This document shows, piece after piece, positions 1-5,852 of a stretch of 7,638 nt of DNA. Made by a program: the position numbers and the translations under genes. The notes beneath the pieces are model-generated. The model was not told the origin of the DNA, did no database searches, and saw nothing but the letters and a program-made list of their open reading frames with translations. Origin of the DNA: Acidimicrobiia bacterium (GTDB taxonomy: Bacteria; Actinomycetota; Acidimicrobiia; Spongiisociales; SHLN01); assembly GCA_013043085.1 (NCBI GenBank), contig JABDOU010000407.1:1-7638 (forward strand), given 5' to 3'. Positions within the stretch are counted from its first letter, which is position 1, and the number at the start of each line of letters is the position of its first letter.

Positions 1-1059
1 GGCCATGGCCTGTAAGGCGTCATCGATTGTGGCGACCGACACAAGCTTCATTTCGGTGTCCTGGCCGCCGAGCGCTGCCACGGCGTCTTCGAAGTTGGCC
101 TCAGGTACGAGCATGAGATCGGCTCCGGCGTTCAGGGCTCCGAACACCTTCTGCCTGATGCCGCCTATGGGGCCGACGCTTCCGTCAGAATCGATCGTGC
201 CGGTGCCGGCGATGCGGTGGCCGCTGGTCACATCCACTGGCGAAAGCTGGTTGATTATTTCGATAGAAAACATGAGACCGGCCGATGGCCCGCCAATGTT
301 TTGCGACTCGATGAGGACCTCAATCGGAAAATCGAATCGGCTGCCGACTGTGAAAATCGTCACACCGACGATCGGGGTGGGATCTCCCGGCTCCCGAGCT
401 CCAAGCGTGACCTTCAGGTCGAGAATCTCTTCGCCGCGTTCGATTGTGAATTCGACCACATCGCCTACTGCCCGCTCTTGAATGCGGCTCACCAGGTCTC
501 CGGAAAAGAAGACCGGCTCGTTCTCGAAGGCGATGATGACGTCCCCTTCTTGCATGACGCCTTCTGCCGCACTCCCGGGACTGATCTCACCCACCTCGAC
601 ACCATCCGAGGCAAACGAGACCTCGTAGCCGGTACGCTCGAGCGCTACCGCGATTGCGACCTGCTGAGAATCTTCCATCATCTGTTGATCGGCGCGCTTC
701 TTGTCCTCCGAGGTTCGACCCTCGGGAAGAATCACCTCGCGAGGAATCAAAGTGATGCGATCGTCGAACGATGCCTGTACGTAACCGACGAGCGTTACCG
801 ACTCGCGCAAGACCGTCAATAGATACAGGTCTCCCGAGCTTTCAGTCGTCTCCTGACCAGGAATGGTCACGAACTCGTCGGTACGAAATGCGGGACCGGG
901 GAGGTTTGCGAAATAGGGCACTTCGACGAAGAAGGCAACAAGGAGGACCAGCGTGCCGATGAACATGACAACCCCCGAGAGGATCCACCAGGCATTGGAC
1001 GACTCGGTACGGACAGGATTTTCTTCGAGGCCAGTGTCTCGTAGCTCAGTGGACGTCAT
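1..1059 (-). CDS. YlbL-type membrane-anchored PDZ and Lon-domain (S16) serine protease, C-terminus cut by window edge
   Basis: This reading frame is open for 353 codons, from the ATG at 1059 to the left edge. The N-terminus is short and cytoplasmic, followed by one membrane segment (about residues 24-45) and an extracytoplasmic part beginning VPYFANLPGPAF, a typical opening of the YlbL family. A PDZ domain lies near residues 140-220 (GEISPGSAA, then EGDVI). The C-terminal third is a Lon-type S16 peptidase domain: Ser259 in GGPSAG and Lys304 in GGIRQK form the expected Ser-Lys dyad, 45 residues apart as in Lon. The YlbL family is about 340-360 residues long, so only a few codons are probably missing. 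Related proteins are thought to cleave or regulate envelope proteins; the substrate here is unknown. No ribosome binding site precedes the ATG, but a TANNNT box lies 7 bases before it, suggesting a leaderless mRNA. It lies 73 bases downstream of the lipoprotein gene on the same strand. The family call is firm. Confidence 0.93.
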   Translation of the reverse strand, partial: MTSTELRDTGLEENPVRTESSNAWWILSGVVMFIGTLVLLVAFFVEVPYFANLPGPAFRTDEFVTIPGQETTESSGDLYLLTVLRESVTLVGYVQASFDDRITLIPREVILPEGRTSEDKKRADQQMMEDSQQVAIAVALERTGYEVSFASDGVEVGEISPGSAAEGVMQEGDVIIAFENEPVFFSGDLVSRIQERAVGDVVEFTIERGEEILDLKVTLGAREPGDPTPIVGVTIFTVGSRFDFPIEVLIESQNIGGPSAGLMFSIEIINQLSPVDVTSGHRIAGTGTIDSDGSVGPIGGIRQKVFGALNAGADLMLVPEANFEDAVAALGGQDTEMKLVSVATIDDALQAMA

Positions 1060-1072
1060 CGGGATTACGTTA
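1060..1072 (-). promoter_or_regulatory. candidate leaderless promoter -10 box (TAACGT) of the PDZ/Lon protease
   Basis: On the minus strand TAACGT (1072-1067) matches the actinobacterial -10 pattern TANNNT and is followed by exactly 7 bases (AATCCCG) before the ATG. This would place the transcription start at or next to the A of the start codon. No purine-rich ribosome binding site is present. No convincing -35 box was found. Inference from spacing only. Confidence 0.4.
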
Positions 1073-1132
1073 GGGCCGGCCTGAAAATATTCCAGTGCCA
1101 TATTCTCGATTCAGTGAGAAGCCATTGCTTTT

Positions 1133-2503
1133 TCAGGACAGATCCGAGCACGGTGCGGTGAAGTAATTTGGAAGTCCTTCAGATGAGAAGAAGGACTCCT
1201 CGGACACGAAGAGGTCTGGCGCGTCCGCATCAATCCGGAATGCAATGCTTGATAACGCCGGGCTGTCGTCCGGCAACATTCCCTCGTAATCGACATGGTC
1301 GAGGCTCGCAGCTGCCGACACGATTCCCCTTCGATCGAGATTCTGGGCCCGCACTGCGGCATCTATCGCGGCCAACAACGGGTACTGCGACACCCATCCC
1401 ACCTGGAAGGCTCGCCGCGCCGACGCAGGAACGCCGATGGCATCTGCTGCAAAGCGCATGCGCTCGTGCCCGGGTGATTCGAAGTCCCACGGCGCCAGGC
1501 TCCCTATGACCCGCACCTGATCCGACAGGAAGACCGACCTCACTCCGCTCGACGCATCCACAAGAGCACTCGTGAATGAGCTTTCCTGAAGCGTGAACGT
1601 GCCCCCGTATCCGGCCAACACCGAACCGCCGATGATTGCTCCCGCTTCACTAGGGCCTGTGGCCAGGACTACTGACTCAGGCGAAGTCGAAAGGATCTGC
1701 GCCACAATGCTCTGCTGTGAAGGTTCACCGCCTTGGGCGATGGGCGTGACGGAAACGTCGAATACCAAACCATTCAATGCGGCTGCAGCCGCCCTGGCGC
1801 CTTCCGAAAAATCCCGTGCCGCCAACGTCTGATCCGACACGAGGCCGATGGAACCCGTCGATGACTTCACAGCGTTGTAGCCGTTGACACACCAGCTGGC
1901 ACCACTCTCGAGAACGACACCAACATCCGTTTCGACAAAAGCCCAACCCGACCAGGACTCGACCGGAGCACTTACCAGGGCCCCGTTCACCAGGGCCGAC
2001 ATGTTGGCTTCGATCGCAGCGACGCCAACGACGTGAGAAAGAGCGGCCACATTCGGCTCGATCGATGCGAGAGCATTCGCGAAAGCCTGAGGATCTCCAG
2101 CCGCATCGCGTTTGTCGGCTCTCAACACCTCGACGCTGAATGCGTCCGCAATTCCGTTGCTGCTATTTCGACTTGCCCAGAAAGCCTGGGCACCTGCGAA
2201 GTATCCGGGGGCGCGAAACTGTGCTGATCCCGTCTCATCCGTGATGGTTCCGAGGGTTATACAACCGAGGGCCGGCAATCCGTTACCGCACGGTTCTACC
2301 GAAAAACCCTTCCCGAGTGTGACCGGTGCGAGCGTCGTCGTCGGCGGGTCGGTTGTGCTCGTCGGCGGGACCGTACTCGTCGTGGACGCAATCGGATCGA
2401 CGACGGTTGCGGGGGGATCCGCAGTGCATGCAAAAAGAACCAGGGCAGCACACGCCAGCCCCGGGATCCGTCGTCGAAGTTGGATCAGGCTCCTTCGATC
2501 CAT
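1133..2503 (-). CDS. lipoprotein with a type 1 periplasmic-binding fold (branched-chain amino acid binding protein-like)
   Basis: A 456-residue secreted protein. The N-terminus is a lipoprotein signal: basic MDRRSLIQLRRR, a short hydrophobic stretch, then LFAC with lipidation predicted at Cys26. A Thr/Ser/Pro-rich linker follows (about residues 35-58). The rest resembles the Leu/Ile/Val-binding-like family (Peripla_BP_6): a first strand LGCITLGTITDETG, a segment GYFAGAQAFWASRN like the family's amphipathic helix, GSIGLVSDQT in the hinge region and VVLATGPSEAGAII in the second lobe. Four cysteines in the mature part may form disulfides. The ATG at 2503 is preferred because the signal peptide begins there; an in-frame TTG at 2536 adds 11 residues with no benefit. 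The ATG lies inside the end of moaE (19-base overlap) without a clear ribosome binding site, suggesting translational coupling. No ABC permease or ATPase gene is visible, so the protein may be an orphan binding or sensing lipoprotein; the ligand is unknown. Confidence 0.8.
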   Translation of the reverse strand: MDRRSLIQLRRRIPGLACAALVLFACTADPPATVVDPIASTTSTVPPTSTTDPPTTTLAPVTLGKGFSVEPCGNGLPALGCITLGTITDETGSAQFRAPGYFAGAQAFWASRNSSNGIADAFSVEVLRADKRDAAGDPQAFANALASIEPNVAALSHVVGVAAIEANMSALVNGALVSAPVESWSGWAFVETDVGVVLESGASWCVNGYNAVKSSTGSIGLVSDQTLAARDFSEGARAAAAALNGLVFDVSVTPIAQGGEPSQQSIVAQILSTSPESVVLATGPSEAGAIIGGSVLAGYGGTFTLQESSFTSALVDASSGVRSVFLSDQVRVIGSLAPWDFESPGHERMRFAADAIGVPASARRAFQVGWVSQYPLLAAIDAAVRAQNLDRRGIVSAAASLDHVDYEGMLPDDSPALSSIAFRIDADAPDLFVSEESFFSSEGLPNYFTAPCSDLS

Positions 2504-2910
2504 TCGGAGCCGCCGGCCCAGTGTTCCTGCTTCCAAATCGGCACTCGAGACTTGAGCTCATCGATGAGATAGCGTGCCGCGTCAAACGCAGCGGCACGGT
2601 GTGCTGCGCTTACAGCGACCGTGACGGCAGGTTCACCGATGTCTACGCGCCCGGACCGATGTACGACAGCGACTTTCAGCACGTCCCATTTTGCGCGCGT
2701 TTCCTCGACGATCTCTTCGATGGCGCCTTCGACTTTCTCGGGATACGTCTCGTAATCGAGATGAGTCACGCCGGTTCTGCCTGGTGAATGATTGCGAGCG
2801 GTACCCGAAAAGATCACGACGGCTCCAGCCGCATCGTCTGCGACGAACGCTCGAAGCTCGGGCTCATTGATGACCGCTTCTGTCACCCGCACCAGCACAG
2901 CAGATTTCAA
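2485..2910 (-). CDS. moaE: molybdopterin synthase catalytic subunit MoaE
   Basis: MoaE is the large subunit of molybdopterin synthase. With thiocarboxylated MoaD it converts precursor Z (cPMP) to molybdopterin in the cytoplasm. Family signatures are present in order (numbered from the longest open frame, 145 residues from TTG 2922): GAVVIFSGTARNH (Arg43), YETYP, VVHRSGRVDIGE, AAHRAAAF (His108-Arg109) and LKSRVPIWKQE, whose Lys124 and Lys131 match the two active-site lysines of E. coli MoaE (Lys119 and Lys126). The usual WKKE/WKRE reads WKQE. Length fits the family (about 140-150). The start is uncertain: TTG at 2910 has GGAG six bases upstream (141 residues), whereas TTG at 2922 is the first possible start after an in-frame stop and has a weaker GGTGGTGA upstream. 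moaD is not in the window. It is divergent from the HtrA-like gene, 30 bases away, and its last 19 bases overlap the lipoprotein gene. Confidence 0.93.
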   Translation of the reverse strand: MKSAVLVRVTEAVINEPELRAFVADDAAGAVVIFSGTARNHSPGRTGVTHLDYETYPEKVEGAIEEIVEETRAKWDVLKVAVVHRSGRVDIGEPAVTVAVSAAHRAAAFDAARYLIDELKSRVPIWKQEHWAGGSEWIEGA

Positions 2911-2916
2911 AACCGA

Positions 2917-2920
2917 CTCC
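2917..2920 (-). promoter_or_regulatory. ribosome binding site favouring the moaE start at TTG 2910
   Basis: GGAG on the minus strand lies six bases before the TTG at 2910, ideal spacing for a Shine-Dalgarno site. It lies inside the longer reading frame that begins with TTG at 2922, so choosing 2910 drops four residues (MESV). The conserved part of MoaE is unaffected. Confidence 0.45.
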
Positions 2921-2924
2921 AACG

Positions 2925-2930
2925 TAGACT
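2925..2930 (+). promoter_or_regulatory. candidate -10 box (TAGACT) of the HtrA-like gene
   Basis: TAGACT fits TANNNT and lies 10 bases before the ATG at 2941. The bases between (TTCACCACCA) contain no ribosome binding site, so transcription would begin within a few bases of the start codon, giving a leaderless or near-leaderless mRNA. No clear -35 box is seen. Confidence 0.3.
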
Positions 2931-2940
2931 TTCACCACCA

Positions 2941-4521
2941 ATGAATGAGCATACCGCGAGACCGCCAGACAGCCCGGATCCGCTCGAGCCCGATGATGAG
3001 CAGCCAACGGGAGAGATTCCGAGCGTTTTTGACAGTTCACCATACGACCCGACCTTCGAATCACCCAACGGTCCCGGACCCGTCGGGGACTACGAAGATC
3101 GATCTCGGTACGAGGACATATCCACGTCGATTTTCGAGGATGAGTTGATCCCGGGCACAAGCACGGCTGAATCATCGGACTTCACCGAAGCAACTTCGGA
3201 CAATGTCGGCACCCAAGCCGGCACCAAGGATGGCAACGTCAGTGGCCGCACGGGCGTCTCACCAATCAGTCCCCCGGCCCATCCCGCACTCCCTCCGAGC
3301 CCACCGGTGGCTGTACCTCTCGACAATCATCAACATCTCCACCCCCCGCAGGCAGCAAACGATCCTTTACTCGATGATCGCATCGATCGCGAACGGACTG
3401 CGATGGACGGATCGGCACCTGTTCCGCTGGCGCAAACCGCGGCCGCCTGGGAACGGACGATGCCGCCACGACAGAGAAGGTCGGGCCTCTTTCTGGCTTT
3501 GGTTGGAGGACTTGTCGGGGCGGGCCTGACCGTCGGTGCTCTGTATGCCGGTGGAGTATTCGAGCCGCGCACGCAACTCGTCGAAACGGTGCGGACGGAA
3601 ATCGCCACACCGACCCAGGTGGACAGCACGACTGCTGCCGCAATTGCAGGCAAAGTCACACCTGCCATCGTTACGGTGAGACTGCCGAACGGTTCCGGAT
3701 CGGGCGTCATCTACGACGCAGAGAACGGTTACATCATCACCAACGAGCACGTGGTTGAATCAGCAGTGACTGTTGAGATCGTGCTGGCGGACGGCCGCAG
3801 CTATACCGGCCAGGTACTGGGCTCAGACTCGCTCACAGATCTGGCAGTCATCGATATTGACGCAAACGGTCTGACGCAGGTCGAAGTTGGGGAAACTGAG
3901 ACGCTTGTGGTCGGCGACCCTGCGTACGCGATCGGCAATCCGCTTGCGCTTATCGGTACGCCTACCGTTACAGAGGGCATTGTCTCAGCGTTCGATCGGC
4001 GGGTCGAAGGAGCGACGGAGGCCGAGACCCTCTATGGGATGCTCCAGACAGACGCCCCGTTTACGAGAGGATCGAGCGGAGGCTCGCTGGTCGATCGGGA
4101 GGGCCGCCTCATCGGTATAACAACGGCTGTCGCCGTTTCCGACATCGGCGCCGAGGGGCTCGGGTTCGCCACACCGGTTGAGATCGTTCAGAGAGTCGTT
4201 GACGAACTCATCAATGCAGGCGTCAGCACCCACGGATTCCTGGGAATCAACGGAGGCACGAAGTTTCGCGAAACCAGCGATCAAGGACAGCGACCGATCG
4301 GCGTTGAAGTTGTCGAGATTCTCTCGCCCTCCGCTGCCGGAGACGCGGGCATGAGCGCAGGTGACGTTATCACTCATGTTGATGGTCATCCGATTGACAC
4401 GATGCAGGAGTTGATCTCACGACTCCGGCATTACTCGGCGAGAGACCTGGTCAATATCGATTATCTCGAAAATGGCGAGATCGTGAGCTCCATTGAGATT
4501 GAACTCGGAGACCGATCCTGA
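2941..4521 (+). CDS. HtrA/DegP-like membrane-anchored serine protease with one PDZ domain
   Basis: A 526-residue trypsin-like (S1C) protease. Residues 1-180 form an acidic, Pro/Ser-rich, probably disordered cytoplasmic tail; about residues 182-205 form one membrane segment rich in Gly, Ala and Leu; the rest should lie outside the membrane. The catalytic triad is His270 in ITNEHVV, Asp300 in LTDLAVI and Ser379 in RGSSGGSL; the usual NPGNSGGPL reads TRGSSGGSL but keeps the GxSGG core. IGITTAVA follows, then one PDZ domain from about 432 to the end (GFLGI, then AGMSAGDVITHVDG). The layout matches actinobacterial HtrA/PepD-type proteases, which degrade or refold damaged envelope proteins. The ATG at 2941 is chosen because the frame can extend upstream to 2788 only by running through moaE. 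The stop overlaps the next gene's start (TGATG), so the two are probably co-translated. Which of several actinobacterial HtrA paralogues it matches cannot be told here. Confidence 0.92.
   Translation: MNEHTARPPDSPDPLEPDDEQPTGEIPSVFDSSPYDPTFESPNGPGPVGDYEDRSRYEDISTSIFEDELIPGTSTAESSDFTEATSDNVGTQAGTKDGNVSGRTGVSPISPPAHPALPPSPPVAVPLDNHQHLHPPQAANDPLLDDRIDRERTAMDGSAPVPLAQTAAAWERTMPPRQRRSGLFLALVGGLVGAGLTVGALYAGGVFEPRTQLVETVRTEIATPTQVDSTTAAAIAGKVTPAIVTVRLPNGSGSGVIYDAENGYIITNEHVVESAVTVEIVLADGRSYTGQVLGSDSLTDLAVIDIDANGLTQVEVGETETLVVGDPAYAIGNPLALIGTPTVTEGIVSAFDRRVEGATEAETLYGMLQTDAPFTRGSSGGSLVDREGRLIGITTAVAVSDIGAEGLGFATPVEIVQRVVDELINAGVSTHGFLGINGGTKFRETSDQGQRPIGVEVVEILSPSAAGDAGMSAGDVITHVDGHPIDTMQELISRLRHYSARDLVNIDYLENGEIVSSIEIELGDRS
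2948..2953 (-). promoter_or_regulatory. candidate -10 box (TATGCT) of the moaE operon
   Basis: TATGCT on the minus strand is close to the TATAAT consensus and would place the moaE transcription start near 2941, giving a leader of about 20-30 bases. The box lies inside the first codons of the divergent HtrA-like gene, so the two promoters would overlap face to face. No good -35 box was found. Confidence 0.3.
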
Positions 4522-5642
4522 TGGCCGACAACATCTTTGAACAATTCGCCGAAATGCTCTCGAGCCCGGGACCAGTCAACTGGAAGCTCGCCGAAGAAAT
4601 GGCCAAGAGCGTTATTGGAACCTCACCAGGCGTCCCCGACCCTGGCACCTTCGAGACGCTTTACCGCGTCGTGGAAGTTCACATGCACGATGTCTCGCCA
4701 CTCGGCACGCCAGGCAAAGATCCGCGACTGGTCACGGCAAGCCAGTTTCTCACGTCGAATTTGAAGGGTCTCTCGTATCTCCTCGAACCTCTCAGTGAAC
4801 TGATCAAACGGTCGATGGGAACCGAACTCCCCTCTCCCATACCGCTCGACGGTCTCACCCCTGCACTCATCGGGATGCAGGCCGGCTCGCTCATGGGCAT
4901 GCTTGCACAACGCACGATGGGACACTTCGATTCGCTTCTCCCGCTCCTCGGGGGCTCGCAAGAGCTGGTAGCAGCCAACGTTGACAGCTTTGCTGCCGAC
5001 CACGAGCTCGATGTTGATCAAGTACGACTCTGGGCCCTGGCAATGGAACGCATCACGATGGCCGAATATGCCGTGCCCTGGCTCACCGATTACATTGCCA
5101 CAGTCGTCGAGCAATATCTCGCAGATCTAGAAATAGATCCGTCGGTTCTCATGGGTCGATTCGACAACATCGGGATTGACGGCATGCCCGACCCATCGGA
5201 CATAGAGGCGACACTCACCAACCCGGGTTCGATGTCTGGATTGTTGACCGGCCCCCACCAGGCTGAGGACGTTGCTTCGATCAGGGCACTCGTGTCGTTC
5301 CTTGCCGGTTATGCCGACTATCGGCTCGACGCAATTGCCGGCGTCGTCACAGACCTGGACATCATTCGTGAAGCCTTCGATCGAAGACTGGCTGCGCCTG
5401 CGGCCGGTGAGCAGATGCTGTTGAGTCTGCTTGCACTTGACATCGATCGCCGCCACTATCGAAAGGCTGCGACCTTTTGCCGAGAGGTTGTCGCCCGTCT
5501 GGGCGAGGATGCATTGTCCGTGGCATGGTCTTCGCCCGAGCATCTTCCGACCGAATCAGAACTGGACGATCCGGTCGGTTGGGCAGCTCGCACAATGCTC
5601 GACGATTCGGGCCTTTTTGATGAATCGGACGAGTCGGAATGA
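4521..5642 (+). CDS. Zincin_2/DUF2342-type metalloprotease-like protein lacking the HExxH histidines (probable pseudoenzyme)
   Basis: A 373-residue soluble protein with no signal peptide or membrane segment. Family-like stretches occur in order: GMQAGSLMGMLAQRTMGHFD (about 118-137), NVDSFAADHELDVDQVRLW, AVPWL (184-188), AGYADYRLDAI (262-272), a C-terminal domain with LLALDIDRRHYRKAATFCREVV, and PEHLPTESELDDPVGW. This is the architecture of the actinobacterial Zincin_2/DUF2342 family (also named F420 biosynthesis-associated or putative hydrolase). After RLW the family normally reads xxxHExxH; here the five residues are MERIT (175-179), so both zinc-binding histidines are gone and only Glu176 remains. 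The family's later EGxxD segment is AGYAD here, losing the Glu that I recall as a conserved, probable third ligand. Hydrolysis is therefore unlikely; a binding or adaptor role is inferred. The ATG overlaps the stop of the HtrA-like gene by one base (TGATG), with GGAG ten bases upstream. Confidence 0.82.
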   Translation: MADNIFEQFAEMLSSPGPVNWKLAEEMAKSVIGTSPGVPDPGTFETLYRVVEVHMHDVSPLGTPGKDPRLVTASQFLTSNLKGLSYLLEPLSELIKRSMGTELPSPIPLDGLTPALIGMQAGSLMGMLAQRTMGHFDSLLPLLGGSQELVAANVDSFAADHELDVDQVRLWALAMERITMAEYAVPWLTDYIATVVEQYLADLEIDPSVLMGRFDNIGIDGMPDPSDIEATLTNPGSMSGLLTGPHQAEDVASIRALVSFLAGYADYRLDAIAGVVTDLDIIREAFDRRLAAPAAGEQMLLSLLALDIDRRHYRKAATFCREVVARLGEDALSVAWSSPEHLPTESELDDPVGWAARTMLDDSGLFDESDESE

Positions 5643-5728
5643 CGATTCTGAATTCGTCGCCACCCACAACACAAACTGAGCGACCTCGATAGGCTGATAG
5701 TTCGTAGGGGTGGACTCACGCGAACGAT

Positions 5729-5738
5729 CTCAATTGAG
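5729..5738. repeat. perfect 10-base palindrome, possible operator
   Basis: CTCAATTGAG is its own reverse complement. It overlaps the weak -35-like TTGAGG and lies 115 bases before the start of the Wzz/ATPase gene, a position that would suit a repressor or activator site. Chance occurrence is possible. Confidence 0.3.
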
Positions 5739-5772
5739 GATGCACACGCTCCGATATTGAGAGCGACATAGC

Positions 5773-5791
5773 GATTTGGCACCGGCAAATC
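5773..5791. repeat. inverted repeat GATTTG-N7-CAAATC, possible operator or hairpin
   Basis: Two perfect 6-base arms (5773-5778 and 5786-5791) are separated by GCACCGG. It lies 61 bases before the start of the Wzz/ATPase gene and could bind a dimeric regulator or fold in the leader RNA. No known motif is recognised. Confidence 0.3.
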
Positions 5792-5843
5792 CGAAAACCG
5801 GGCGACGGCGCATCGACAAGCTGGTAACTGCCGAGCTGACGTA

Positions 5844-5849
5844 AAGGGA
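5844..5849 (+). promoter_or_regulatory. ribosome binding site of the Wzz/ATPase gene
   Basis: AAGGGA lies just before the ATG at 5853 (its AAGG core ends 5 bases before it) and fixes that start. It contrasts with the PDZ/Lon and HtrA-like genes, whose starts have no such site. Confidence 0.55.
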
Positions 5850-5852
5850 AGT

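Larger units (their letters stand above)
5643..5852. other. 210-base non-coding gap before the polysaccharide gene
   Basis: No reading frame here has both a plausible start and family features. It holds two short palindromes (listed separately) and a ribosome binding site at its right end. A weak hairpin overlaps the preceding stop codon but has no T-run, so no terminator can be claimed. No promoter with two good boxes was found; TTGAGG (5734-5739) and TATTGA (5755-5760) have a 15-base spacer, which is short. The gap probably carries the promoter of the polysaccharide locus. Confidence 0.5.

Noticed and set aside
217..822. Long plus-strand open frame of 201 codons
   Set aside because: It is antisense to the PDZ/Lon protease, whose frame shows clear domains and catalytic residues; the plus-strand translation shows no recognisable family.
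1081..1132. Possible terminator or promoter in the 73-base gap between the lipoprotein and PDZ/Lon genes
   Set aside because: An AT-rich stretch with TATTTT exists, but there is no stable hairpin and no matching -35 box; only the TANNNT box next to the start was kept.
2112..2787. Overlapping plus-strand open frames of about 150 codons
   Set aside because: They run antisense to the lipoprotein N-terminus and moaE, and have low-complexity Val/Gly stretches that mirror the Thr/Pro linker of the lipoprotein.
2788..2940. Upstream extension of the HtrA-like gene by 51 codons
   Set aside because: It would run through moaE on the other strand, has no membrane or domain features, and the ATG at 2941 gives a sensible N-terminus.
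5641..5658. Hairpin GACGA...TCGTC at the stop of the Zincin_2-like gene, considered as a terminator
   Set aside because: The stem is only five pairs plus a bulged pair or two, overlaps the stop codon, and is not followed by a T-run.
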